DNA of 64,000 nt from Tipula vernalis (lineage: Eukaryota; Arthropoda; Insecta; Diptera; Tipulidae), in the NCBI GenBank assembly GCA_958295665.1, contig OY282560.1, positions 102,153,930-102,217,929 of the forward strand, in the 5' to 3' direction. The number at the start of each line of letters is the position of its first letter. Within the stretch, counting starts at the first letter, position 1. The notes beneath the pieces were generated by a model that searched no databases, was not told the DNA's origin, and saw only the letters and a program-made list of their open reading frames with translations. The position numbers were made by a program, and so were the translations under genes. Below are positions 36,990 through 51,200 of this stretch, piece by piece.

Positions 36990-38186
36990 TAGGGTTTCGA
37001 ACCGAACCCGAACCACGAACCCGCTCCGGTTCAAAGATTTTTAGTAATTTTTTCGAACCTGAACCTGAACCCGAACCCAACATTTTGCGGGTTCGATTCA
37101 ACCGGGTTCCGGGTTGACAAAAAAAATCGCTTATTATATACCAGGGTTTCGAACCGAACCCGAACCACGAACCCGCTCCGGTTCAAAGATTTTTAGTAAT
37201 TTTTTCGAACCTGAACCTGAACCCGAACCTAACATTTTGCGGGTTCGATTCAACCGGGTTCCGGGTTGACAAAAAAAATCGCATATTATATAAAGGATAA
37301 CACAAAATCGAGGGGAACAACCAAATATTTCGTGTTTTCAGAATTTCGTGTTGAGCGAAAATAATATGAAGAAACAGTGGAACTTGGAACAAAAGAATGT
37401 TCTTGTTATCCGATATTTCGTTTTATCCGTTTTCGTGTTAACTGAATTCCACTATATATTATTTATCATAATCCAACAATTTAGACAGCTGGATTAACTT
37501 TGAACTAAACGTATAACAGAAGTTTACTGTTTATGAATCCTTTTCACGGGTACACAAGGAGAAAAATATTATGGAATAGTGGGAAAACTATCAAATTTAA
37601 ATTCCACCTTTATGCGAAGTTGCAAAAGTTGTGTTAGCGATTCCTGCAACGAAAGTCAGTGTGGAATGGACATTTACGGCTTTAAAGTTTATTTTAGCAC
37701 CACAAAGGGTACACCTTCAAGAAGAATCATTAAGATATATCCTTTTCGTCAAACTAAACGAAATGTTTTTAATGAAATAAATAATCTTCATCTCAGTATT
37801 TAAGTGATACAAACGCATTTTTTAATTTTGGAGTGAGAACTGCCATTTTACGTAAAAATGTAGACTGTATCGTCAAATCAGTTTCCAACGTAGTTATTAT
37901 ACCACTTCGTCAGTCCAGTATTTGAGTAACACAAATGAATTTTAGTCAATTTGCAGTTAGGACCATCATATTAGATAATGGCAAACCTAACTTCAAAATG
38001 ATCATAATGCGTATGTAACACTTAAATACTGAAGTGACTATACTCGTATATAGATTTTTTTTAAATATCTGTAAAGTTTTATTTTTTTACTAACCCGAAC
38101 CCGAACCTGAACCCGAACCCAATTATTTTCTTGCTTTGAACCTGAACCCGAACCCGAACCCAAAATTTTGCGGGTTCGAAACCCTG
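36990..38186. mobile_element. Non-autonomous hAT-like element with 8-bp TSD and GAACCC-rich ends
   Basis: Identical 8-bp duplications ATTTAAAC flank it (36982-36989 and 38187-38194). The left end TAGGGTTTCGAACC and right end, inverted, CAGGGTTTCGAACC are terminal inverted repeats with a single difference in the first base. The subterminal regions are runs of GAACCC/GAACCT. The left terminus is tandemly doubled: about 36990-37139 and 37141-37298 are nearly identical 155-bp units. The core has no transposase. A 74-codon frame at 37579-37803 has no recognised domain. Confidence 0.88.
37790..38045. repeat. Short inverted/direct repeats around CAGTATTTRAGT
   Basis: Three related segments: CAGTATTTAAGTGATACAAACG near 37794 (first 20 bases: CAGTATTTAAGTGATACAAA), CAGTATTTGAGTAACACAAA near 37916, and an inverted one, CAGTATTTAAGTGTTACATA, read on the minus strand near 38030. 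They could form a hairpin of about 120 bp and suggest a small MITE nested in the hAT-like element. Confidence 0.5.
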
Positions 38187-38194
38187 ATTTAAAC

Positions 38195-39224
38195 GAACAT
38201 TTATTATCAAAATGATAGGAAAATTTTTTCAGTGTAGATATTACGCTAGCGATGAGTTTCAAAAATAAATGTTTACGCTTCCGTTATCTTTGTGTTTCGC
38301 CATGTTTAGAGGGTGGAGTCGGTCTTTTATTGCAATTTTGATTGTCATTGAGTTGCGCGAAGTTAAGGACACAGCACAGGTTTTTGAGCTCATTCGAAAT
38401 TAGAGATCAATACGTATTATTGATAATATTATTTGAGAATTTAGTTGATTTTTCAAAATTATGCGAGAGAACGTTTCAGGATATCGAGATTAAAGTGGTT
38501 TTGTATATTAATCCAGCATTTATCGAGTTTATTCGTTGATTTGCATTTTGTTACAGATTATTCAATTCGGAATTTTCGCTGACTCTATTAATAATTGCTC
38601 AAGTTTACTTTAGTCTTCATTAGTAACGCTATTTATTTAGATAACAACCCATTTTTAATAAAAACTCCCTGGACAAAAAGTTTTTTGTTACCCAATTGAC
38701 GATAAATCTTCAAAAGACGTATCTACATTCGAATTTATTCAGTTTTATTATCACATGGACGACAATTACTCTCCAATGGCCGTCTAGAATCAAAACTTTC
38801 GTTCTCAGTGCTCTATCTAACTGCTATAAAAAAACTGTTTGGTTAAATTATATTTATTAATTACATAAGGTTAACGTTTTTATTAACATCATAAAACTAT
38901 TTACTAAAGATTTTTAAAATTTACATATATTTAAACTCATGGTGAATTAAATAATAAACTAGAACACTAAAAAGGTTATTTCTTTCAATAAATGATATCC
39001 TAACTAAATTAGTAGTGTGTTCGAGTATAAAAAACACGAACGACATCGAACACATCGTCAAACCATGTCAAACCATCGAATGTGATTTTTTTCATATTGG
39101 TTATCTTACCTGCGAAAAGGCTTTTTCTAATTTCACGATCGATAGTTTGACAAGGTTTCCAACGATATGTAAAAAATAAATTTAGCAATAAATAGAAGCA
39201 ACAACAAATTTTTAAGTAATTCTA
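38195..39224. other. 3' flank of gene 3, no gene recognised
   Basis: AT-rich. A minus-strand AATAAA lies near 38861-38866 and could serve gene 3, about 360 bp beyond its stop codon. Open frames here are short and without recognisable domains. Confidence 0.35.
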
Positions 39225-42200
39225 CTACTTGATACAATAGAATGATCCTAATGTATTAATACAAATTTCATTTCCACATGGATTCGGATTTTGACGGCAT
39301 TCGTTCACATCTTTAAAGAAAATAAAGAAAAATAAAATTATTAATTAATCTAATGAATGTAAGTTTAAAATAACTAACCAAAGCATCGTAATTTTTTTGT
39401 AATTTTCTTCCGTGATTTGAAACCCGGCATACATTCGCACTGAAATGCTTCAGTACCTGTTCCCTTACATATTTGGGTATCCTCATGACAAACGGAATTG
39501 GGTCCCTTGCGTTCACATGGTCTAATTTCTTCGCACGTTTTTGTTATATTGTTATATTGAAATTCATCTGGACAACATTCGTGAGCAAGTTGCGCACATT
39601 TTGTATAGGTAAGATTTTGCATATTTGATTGGCAAAACGGTACATAACATGTTCGCGGTAATACCCGTTGGCCTATGCATGGCCGTCCGCCTAAAGCAGG
39701 TGTTGGATTATTACATTTTCTTCTTGCTAGTGTTAAGGATTCATCACTATTAAAATGTAGACATGATTTAGAGCATTTACTATATTCCCAATTACTCCAG
39801 CCGCCATGACGCTATAGTTAAAATGAAATATGTTCACAGTGACAATTATGAGATAAACAATATTAAAACATACCGGACAATCACCAATTTTACAACCTTG
39901 TTCTCTAGAGTCTGTCATAAAATTGCAACTAGAATGTATACATTGACGTGATCTTTTTTGTATACCATCTCCACATGTTTTGCTACATTCGGACCAGACA
40001 CCCCAGTCCGTAAAAAAATTTGATTCATCTAAAACTTTTACGGTAAAATTTTTTGTAACATTACCAAATCTATTTTCTGCTACACATTTGTATTGTGATG
40101 CATCCAAGGTTTGTGCTTTTAACTTTGTTACAACAAATTTGCTTGTTTGTTGAAAATCGGTCACTTTTGAAATATGTTCCCATTTCCCTGCAACGTTCTT
40201 ATACCAATTTGTTGTTGGTTCTGGGTTACCAATCGCTTCGCAGTTTAAAGTAAAGTTTGTGCCCAACTTTATTTTCAGATTGTCATCAGTAGCGACAATT
40301 TTTGGTTTGCCCAATACAGTAATATTAAACAATTCACCGTAGGTTGGCTCGTTTTCATTAGAGCACATTAATGTTCTGGGTAAATCGCCGACAATAGTCT
40401 GAGTATGACAAATAATGATGATTATACCAAAATATTCAACATTTTCTGATAAATTGTATAATACGAGTACTTACATATACTGGATTAACGACAAGTTGAT
40501 ACGCTTCGCGTTTATTATTTTTATCGGAAATTTCTTTCCAAAAAATATGTTTGCCACCGAACGTGCAATTGAGCTGTTTAGTTTCACCTTTTTCAATGAA
40601 AATATCTTTCTGTTTAAAGTTTTTAAGATTTGCTTTTGTTAAATCAACCTTGCTTTGTATTATCTGAATTTTGAATTTATATTCGAGCGACGTGGTAACA
40701 TGTTTACAAGAGTATTCTCCAGTTTTGGTTGTTGACGGTCTTTCGATTCGGAGTTGATTTCCTTTTGGATCAAATGTTTTACTTTTTGATAATTTTCTAG
40801 TACCGCAAAACCATTCAACGAGGGGAGTTGGCGTGCCCTTTATTGGGCAATCAATTGCAAATTCTTTAACGTTTTCCTGAATAAAGTATACACTTTTGGC
40901 TGCTGATTCGTCGACGTATGGTGGTTCTAAAACGCAGAAATGTAAAATTTTAATGAATACAAAATTCTAAATGATTATTGGTAAAATTTACTTAATATAT
41001 TGATCTTAATTCTTTCCCTGATTTTGTTCGCTTTATTGTTTCTATCAAATACTGAACAAGTATAGGTTCCCTGGTGATCGTGTGTGGCTGATTTAATTCG
41101 ATGATTTAAAGTTGCAACAAATTGACCTTCTCGAAATTCGTAGGTAATAATGTTGTATTGAGCTTCTTTCGCTAAATCGTTTACGTCAATAATTTTTCTT
41201 TGCTTATTCATATAAAACGTTTCATTTTGCTGTTTAAAGTAATTTGCTCCATTAGTTAATATTGTAATTGTCGGTTCAGAGTTGCTACTAAGTTTTGGTC
41301 CTAAAAACGTAATTACTGGAATCGGATTTCCTTTAGCTTTACAATAAATTGAGATGACATCGCCCACATTGTAATCGGATTGCGATGTCAATGAATCGAT
41401 AGAAAACATTTCTGTGGAACATAATAATATATATAACATAGTGTACTGAACACAAGTGGTTTTTGTAAACGTATTGTAGTCTAGTGATGTAAATAGTAAT
41501 ATTCTTGTTGGTAATATTACCGGTAAAATTTAAAAAAGTGTTTTCCAAATAACTCAACTGATCTAACTAATACTATTGTAGTTGTGACCCCTCTGGGTCA
41601 AACTTCCTTCTGAATAATATAAAATCGCTTTTTTCACTTAGCAACTAGTAAAATTGGATTAAAGAAAAAGAAGGCAGTACCCTATTGAAGGTGAATCGCT
41701 CTACTGTGTTGCCTTCGATCAACTTCTTGTTCAACGGTGAAGATTACTATTTCAATTATAAGCTCCTTTGATTGATCATCACAATTTTGACTTGCTAGCC
41801 GATTTTAATTTTGACTTGCTAGCCGATAATAATCGGGAAAGAACCGAGTTTGTTCAAATTCTGGTTTTGGTTGAAGATGTACATAGTTGTATGTATAGGT
41901 GTTTGTGCGGATACTAGCGTGGGTGTGTGTTCGTGTGAGGTTGAAAGTGCTAGTGTGGGGTTGGTATAGATATGAGTCGTTGTTAATGTTGAGTTTGACG
42001 TTCTTATGGTTACTGCCTCTACAGCCAGCTAGGTTTGGTTGTTTCGTATACCGTTTGTGGCGTTGTTGCAGTGTTGTAAGGTATTCTGGTAGCGTATTTA
42101 ATTCGCCCATGGTTAAGAAGTAGCCTGGAGTAATTACTAGCACATAAAGAAGTGGCATTGAGTAATTACTAGCGGCTAAACTCCCACTGAACTTTGTTTG

Positions 42201-45200
42201 TAGCTAAGTAATCTGAGACGGTTCCTTAGTGTTTCGTCGATCCTTGAATCTCTTTAATGCCATAATAAAGGCCTCCGCTGTCGGATCTGAAACTGTCTCC
42301 AAATGGACGGCTTTTATCAGCATGTCTTAAAATAGGCAAATGTAACCTTTCATTGTTTTCGCGCCACGGCCGCACTTGGATTGGTCCGGCATAGTCGCCT
42401 GCAACCTTGGAAAACTTTTTTGCTGCATTCACGTGAACTTTGGGAAGCGTTTCCATCAGCTGATTGACATTGTTTTATTTATACCTTAAGCAGATTATAT
42501 ATTTTCTTCTCAAATATGAAATATTCGTAGTAAATTGTTCGATGAAGACACATGTAGATACAGTATGATTTCCATTTCCTAGCGATATCTGATAGCCACG
42601 CCAACACTATCGTAGAATCAGTCCAGACAAAAACATTGAGATTTTTAGTTTCGAATTATTCAATCACTTGACTCATGAGCTGACTGAATAACAATACATC
42701 ACACAACTCCAGTCGTGGGAAGGTTACCTGGATTAATGGAGCTACCTTAATCTTCGATGTTAATAAACGAACAGTCACCAATTCATGTTCAGTCACAACT
42801 CTTGTATAAATCACACCGCATATGCGTTTTCGCTGGCATCTGAGAACCCATGAACTTGAATTTCCGTGATTTGTGTATCATTGAAATTGAGTTTGCGTTC
42901 GATTGCTAGAAAGTATTTGTAAGCCAAATCGTAGCATTTGCTTGATAGTACCACATCTCTAAATGGTAGACACACCACAAAACGTACTGTCGAAATAATG
43001 AACTACCATTCTATCCGTGTCGTTAAGCATTTATTGTTTGGGAATCGACTCCGTCTCCCAAAATCTCGTCAATGTCCAGATCGCAATCCAAATGAAAACT
43101 GTTGACTCCCAGTTTGTTGGACCCAACTGATGTTCCAGCCAGCCTCTTGCCAGCCTCGAATTGATTATATTGGTACCAAATGGCAATGTGTCACGGTACT
43201 CCGATATAGTAGAAATAAAAATAATCTGCACCAATCAAGATGTCTGCTTGATCAGCCGTGTTGAATTCGGGATATGCCAGGAATAGGCTTGATAATTTAT
43301 TGAAAATCGTTCTTGTCCATGTTTATGGGTTGTTGGGGATGAAATGTCACCATTTTATTTAAAAAGTATGCATGAACTGGTCGCGTGAATTTAACGAAAA
43401 ATTAACAGCACCTCTTGTCATTAAACGATTCGTTGCGAGTCCGGACACATGAATTCGGATATGTGAATGCGGAATCCAGCAATGATTGATTGAGCTGTGG
43501 TTAGAAGGGTGATATTATGTTTATTCGCCAAATGACTATTTATCACATATTTATCCATTGCTGTACCATCTTCCGGTCCATCTTCAGTCAAATTCAAATT
43601 GTTCGTCTTGCAGTAACGTATGCCTCATATTTTACATGCTGCTTTCGATCTACACTTATCTTTCATATAAGGCTAACTCAAGCAATTGTCATGTGTCTTT
43701 ACTCTTCGTTAATTGGAATTTCAAATCATGGCTAAAATTTCAGAATTCACTCGAAGTTGTTAACGTCTCATATACTGTCGATGATTGCTCGGCTGGATAT
43801 TAGTAGATATCTTGGCTTCGGCTTGACACGTTTCAATGGCGTCGCTTTGTCCATTTAAGATTTTCAATAATTCTTCCACCGTCGGAAAATCCTTGTCTGC
43901 TGAGCTAATCGCCCATCTATGATTGTATTAAATATTATCTACGCTCGACACTGCATAGTTTGCATCAGAAAGTTGCTTACGTTTTATTAGCTCAGCCGCA
44001 TCATCACTTAATACGCCTTCCAAATAGTGAAACTTGTATGCCACCAAAAGGTTATCGTTGTTGTGCACCGACGTTTTGAACAGAGCTCTAAATGAGGGAA
44101 ATTCCTGATAGCTTCCACCAAATTTTGGTATGTTTATAGACCGGATAAAAGAGGAACTTAATGAGGAAAACCAATTTGTTCGGGAGAAAATACGGATGTC
44201 AAGTGATCGGATGAAACCTCGAGCAAATAACCAACGCTTCCAGGAAGGGTAATTAGTATGGCTTCACAACGTGCTACGAAAGAAGGGATTTTCACCGAAG
44301 CTACAATCAGCATGGGAAGGACCTTATATTGTCGAGATAAACCGAAGGTGGTACATTTGGAGAGGCTGGCCCTCTACACTGGAGGTGATTTGGGTCGTGT
44401 TCGGGACAAACAGGTATTGGTGAGGAATAGCGTTACGGTGACACACAGAGTAGAATAGAATAAGTTGATTAAAAGCACAAAGTTTACTATTGGTAGGGAC
44501 TACTAGTGACACCTAGGTTAGGGTATTTCATGATTTGTTTATTGTACTAAAATGGAAGATATTCTTACTAGAAAGAGCATGAAATTTCTAGAAGTTTGGT
44601 TTCAGTATATAAAAAGGCGAATGAGATTGAATTCGATTATTCGTATTTGGAAAGCAATAGTGTGAAGATTAAACCATGGGACTGTGGCCAACACACGACT
44701 TTCTTTGACGAACAGAGAATTTTGAAATTTTTTTTTTTTTAATTTTTAATTTATGTAGTTTTTTGTAAACCTTATACTTTTTAAGATATTTGCAAAATAA
44801 ATTTTCTGGGCCAAGAGAGTGGCCACTTCCGGTTAGCCGATTTGGAGTAAAATTCACTGGGACCTTCCAATTTATCAAAAAAGCTTTAATCTGAAATTTG
44901 AGTTCGATTGGTTAAACCATTTGGGCTGTAGAGAGGACACAGACTGACAGACAGACACCATTTCGAAACTCACTTTTTCGAACTCAACTGACTCAAGGTA
45001 CAAAATTTTCATGATTACTATCATGTAAAATTATCATAGTAAAATTGTGCGAATATTAAAATAAGTAATTTTGTGAATTATTGTAATAATTGTGTTGAAT
45101 TAAAATTTGGTGTTCAATAAATTTAAATTCGTTTGTGTTAAATTGAAGTGTTTTATTTTATTCACAGGCCAGTGATTCGAACCTTGATTGACAAGGCAAA

Positions 45201-48200
45201 AACGTAACAATATTATGAGTTGTAGTAAGCCATGAAAATTTTGTGGTGAAACATTTTTTTTCTATCATAAAAGACATAGCATAAATATTTTAAGCATTCT
45301 ATGTTTGAAACAATATACATAGTTTGATGTGAGTTAAGACTGATTTACATCAGAAAGTATAGGAATATACTTTTATATTCCCATAATTTCTGTTTACATT
45401 CAACGACAATCGACGTCTGCAAAAAAATTGAAACACAATATAGGAAAAAGTACAAAGACAGAAAGAGAAAAAATAATCATCTGCTTAAGAAAAATCAATT
45501 GAAACCCGAGAAACAAACCCAAAAAACCTCGTCTGCTTTTTTTGCATACTATATGTCGATTTTCATCTTTTTTCTGTAAAATCGTCGATGCGTGAATAAA
45601 TAACTATAATAAGGTTACATAAATAAGAAAACCAATCATTTGCATTGGTTTATGACATTTTTTGTTAAAATTTACTTTTTATGTGTAAAGGAAATGAATT
45701 TTTGATTTGACATCTGCATCTGCGAAATTTTTTGAATGTAAATCAGTCTTTAGTAGTTGTAGAGCGGCTGGGATTTGAGGTCCGATACTAAAAGGATCAT
45801 GAGCGATACACTATTAAAAATAGTACTCACGAATACTACTCGCTTCGTCCAAAAGATGTCGGGCCGAATAGTACTCGTACAACGAATTTATCTGTACTTT
45901 TTGTACTTATTCTTATTAGTACTTTTTTATGTTATAGTTTTAATTACCATTTTGTGAAATGAGTGAACGAACACAAGCAAATTTTAAGTTATAATAAAAA
46001 CAATAAATTTAAATAAGAAAATAAGCAAGAGAAAATAATCACACATTATTTCAAAACAATATCACTTAACAGTTTTGCTAATTTGTTATTTTTTATAAGC
46101 TTGTGGTGTACTTACGCCTAACTAACACGTAAAATAATATTCGAATTTTTTTAAGCTTTTGAGAACCAATACATTTGTAAATTCCACTATCCTGAATTGT
46201 AGCATTTTTGTAAATGGCTATTGAACCTTTTTGTGTATCCAATTTTTTACTAAAAGTAAAGATATTTCAAATCACTTATTTGTTCTTAATAAAGATAATA
46301 TTTATTCAATAACTCACTTATTTTTGTACCATTGTATAGATGGAACTGGATGTCCAGACATTGTGCAATCAAGTATAAGAGTTTCTGTTTCATTTATTGA
46401 GATATGCTGTTGATAGTCTGCTTCAAAATAATTATCGGGAATTTTGATGTGGTTTAATACCGATAATCCGAAGGAATAAATTTCATTTTTATTCGATCCT
46501 TTCGACAAATTTTTCAGTTCAGCTTTCATTGGAACATTTACTTGTATCGTATACGTTATATTTAGGGTTCCATATAAGTTAGTGGCAATACACATGTAAT
46601 CTCCGCTATCATGGAATTGGATCAAAGGAAAACTAAGTGTTTTTCCTTTATTAATATACTGTTGATTATAATACCAACGAAAATCGGGTAACGGATTACC
46701 TCCGGACGTACATATTAAACCAAACGAATCATTTTCTTTAAGCAATATTAAATTTTGATATGGCCCACCACCCGAATTTATTGGCGATAAATCTAGTAGT
46801 GTTGCCCGTATATTAATTGGTGGCTCGAATATCTCAAAATCAAAAACAGCAAAGGCAGATCCTGCTTTATTTGTTGCAATACATTTCACTTTACCTTTCA
46901 TTTTTGATTTCACTGAATCGATTGCGATTGTTTGATCGGGTTGTTTAAAACGATCTATACTATCATTGTCTAACAACCAGGTGACATTATATTCACCACT
47001 TTCCATAGGACATGACATCGTGAATGATTTCTTCAAAACTAATTCTATTATGGGTGAATAATTTGAAAGTGCTTTTGGACTTTCAATCTTTTTTAATTTT
47101 ATCGATTTTACAGCTGAGCTTAGTGTATTTTCCGTAAAACATTCATAGTCGCCAGAAAATTGAGTTGTATGATTTACGTTAAGTATAAAGGTCGATGAAA
47201 TTTCAATTCCGTCTTTTTTCCAAATAGTTGATGGTGCTGGTTTCCCATAAGCGTGACAGATTAAATTAAAACTTTTTGTATTGTACACTTCAAGAATTTC
47301 TTCATTTGGGTCAATAGTAGTGGATCCTAAATCGTCTGATCGTTCTATTTTTAAAATGCTTGGTCCGTATAAGATATCCAATTTAATTTCGGCGTCTACG
47401 ATTCCCGCCTTATTTTTTGCTGTACACTTGTAAATACCGTTATCACTCTCGCTAACACTGGGAAATCTTAATGAAACGTTCTGATTAAAATTTTGTAAAT
47501 TCAGGTTATTCTAAAAAGGAATTTAGATTTTTAGAAAGTTTAATTTAAAGTCACAATTTTGTATTTAGATACTTACATGAGACCATTTAATGTCAATTTT
47601 GTTACCAGGCACCACTACTAAAGGACACGGTAACGTAAACGGTTCACCTAACTTTATGGAATGTTCATGTGGATATGATGAAAGCAATTCAGGTTTAACA
47701 GTGACCTCCACTAAAATATTTTGATCACGTGTTCCCATTTGACAAATATATTCGCCCGTTTGATTGGCATCATTGCCATCAATGGTAAGCACTGGCGTTT
47801 TAGAAATTGTTTCTCCATTTTGATTAATCCATTTAACGTTTGTTGTCTTGCCACTATACGCACACATAATATATTTTACGGCTTGATCGTAAATTTCAAT
47901 CGGCCGGATATTGTTAACCAAGTTAATCACTTCGTTGACATAGAATAACACCTTGGTAGCTCCAAGCCTATTGGTTCTGATACATTTATAAATCCCGGCA
48001 TCATCCGGTGTACTTTTCAACTTAACAAGAATCTGATTTCGCTCATTGACTCGAATACTTTAAATAAATAGTTAGTTTAATAATTTATAAATGCTCTAGA
48101 TTTACTTGCAACACTTACTCATTCTTAAACCAGTTAATTTCTGGAGGAGGATTCCCATCCATTCGGCAATCAAGACTAATTTGGTCTCCAACATTAAATT

Positions 48201-51200
48201 CTATATTCCTTTGGTAATCGGCATCAAAGAACTCTTTGGCAACATTCACATTTTTTACTGATATTGAAACACTGGCAGCGCCTTGATGATTGTTAAAGTT
48301 AGCCTCATCCAGAAGTTGCGGCCGTGAATTTATGATCACGTCAAATGAATCAGTTTTTTCCCCTAAATAATTTTTTGCGATGCATACGTAATTTCCTCGA
48401 TCATCTGAAGTGACTGAAGCAATAGAAATGAATTTTTCATGCGAAAATTGTTGACCATCTTTATGCCAATAAATTTCAGGACTTGGATTTCCTTTTGCAT
48501 TACACGTTAGATCCAATAATTCTGTAGTCTTGAGTGTGATGCTAAACAAATTTGATGAAACGTTTACAATTTGATTGTGTTTTGTTGTTGTCACAATATC
48601 ATAAGGGGCCATTAAAACATCGAATTTGAATGCAGCTTTTGTAGAGCCCGCTTTGTTAGTGGCTATGCAAGTAACATCACCTGCCAAGTTTGGAGTTACC
48701 ACATTAAATTTAATTGATTCATTCGATTGCTTATAGGTATCGATGCTATTTTCGTCCAAAAACCATTTCACATTGAAATCTCCATTTTTCATTGGACATG
48801 TCATTGTGAACGTTTCATTTTCTGTTAATTTTACCAATTTGGGATAATTTGGTAACACACTCGGTTTTGTGATAACCTTTAATGTAAGATCTCGTATGGC
48901 GGAATTTAATTTATTTTTCGTAAAACATTGATATTTATCCAATGATTCCATGGTCAGGGAGTCGATATTTAATTCATGTGTCATTGAAATCTCAAAATTA
49001 TTTTTCTTCCAAATAGTCGTCGGATTTGGATTACCATTTACATGACAGACTAGCCTAAAACTGCTAGTGTTGTAAATTTCTAATAAATTTTGATTGGGTT
49101 CCACCATGCTAGTTCCAAAGTCGTCGATTCTTTCTAAGTTTATTATGTTAGGCTCATATGTCACATTAACCGTTAGTACAATTTCCATCGATCCTGCTTT
49201 ATTTTCTGTCCTACATTTGTAAATTCCTTTGTCATTGTGCCCGACTGACGGTATATTGTACTTATTATCCATGGCCGTGTTCTGGTGGACTAACATACCA
49301 TTCTAAGTGAATATATAAATATTTATTCCATTCCCTTTAACATAAGTATCCCAACTAGTTGTATTTACTTACATGATACCAGGTAATATTCCATTTATTA
49401 TTAGAAATTACCTTTAAGGGGCATTCTAACACCAATGGATGTCCCAATTGTGCTTCCAATATTTTATCATATGAATCAAGAGGTTTGACTTTAATCACTA
49501 CGTCTATATTAAGTGGTTGGGTTTTCATTCCAGAATCAGTTTCGATTTGACAATAGTAATCACCAGATTTGGACGTGTCACTTCCATTTAGGATTAGTAT
49601 AGGAGAGTTTGACACAATCGTCTGAGTGTTGGGTGACCAACGAATTTTACTTGAAATTCCTTCGTAGACACAAAGAAGGTGATGGGTTAAATGGTCGAAA
49701 ATTTCAAAAGGTTTGTTTGTATCGATAAATTTGACTGTAAGTTTTGAATGTTTTTAGAAAATGAAATTCCATCCAATTGACAAATAATTATCGCTTACCT
49801 TGAGCACTTAGAAAAAATACAATTTCCAGTTGTCCGTAAGGATTCGTTCCTACACACTTATAGATTCCATTGTCTGAAATTGCAATATTGTCAAAACGAA
49901 GCGTCTTATTGCTCCAATTCAGGATATTGCTGTACAAAAATAACAAAAAAGAGCAAAGTTTAATTTATTGGGGATCCTCAACAAAATTTACATATTTACC
50001 TATTATTAGACCATTCTATTTTCGGTTCTGGATATCCATTGATTGGGCATTTCAGTAAAATATCATCACCTATATTGAATCGAACGAGTTTCTTGTAATG
50101 GGCGTTGTAGTAATCAACAGGATCTGTAATTTATGAATGAAAATTAGTGAATATATATGAAAAATCTATTTTGTACCTAAACACCATACTCACAATTTGG
50201 AAGATTATCTAATTTTAAAACTGTAATATTCGTGTTAGTTGCAGTCCGATGTAAATCTGCTGCATACGGAATTCTTGGTGGAAAACCCACAATCACTTCA
50301 AACGTTTTGGATTGCTTGCCCAAAATATTTATTGCTGTGCATGTATAATTTGCCGTATCCTTCGATTGTAGAGAGGTGAACGAGATTGAACTGATATTTG
50401 AATGATGTTGATTGTCTTTTGACCAATAAATTTTGGGAGTCGGATTTCCGAGTGCGACACAAGTGATTTCCAATGTTTTGTTTTCCATTAGAGTTGTTTT
50501 ATTATTTGCCGTACCAGATATATCGTAAGGAGCTCGCAGCACATCAAATGTTAAATTAGCCCAAACGGTGCCTGCTTTATTTGTGGCTTTACAAACTGCA
50601 TTTCCATCCATACCCGTTTCAGTTACAGAATTAATCAGAATGGAATTATCCGTTTGCTTAAAATGTTCTAATGATTTTCCATTTAAAGTCCATGTCACCT
50701 CATATTCACCAAATTCCACTGGGCAACTTACCGTAAATGGCTGATGCTCTGTTAGATTATAAACGTTTTGATATGCATCTTGCATTTTGGGTATTTTGAT
50801 TTCATTTAGCGTTATAGTACGTGAAACCGATTTCAGCTCATTTTGCGCTGAACATTCAATGAGCCCCGTGAAACCAAATGTTGTGTCATTTAGAGTGATT
50901 GTTTTACCAGTTGAAATGATATTTCCTTCTTTAATCCAGCTTATAATTGGTTCCGGATTTCCATTGACAGTGCAAGTTAGACTAAGCGTAGAAGTATTAA
51001 AAATGTCTAGTTTCTGCGTGTTGGGATCTAACTCAAGAGTTCCTATATCGTCTGCTTTTGTTATTTTTAATATGCTCGGTTCATATATAACATTGATGTG
51101 AATGGTCGCATCCACTTTGCCACCCTTATTCTCCGCAACACATTTGTACTCACCATTTGTATCATGATTAACATTTGGCCACGTCAGATAACTATCTTGA

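Noticed and set aside
39313..39622. Two overlapping short frames as separate small genes
   Set aside because: They are parts of gene 3 exons (EGF region) in right and wrong frames.
46231..46413. 60-codon + strand frame
   Set aside because: Antisense to gene 3 Ig20 exons.
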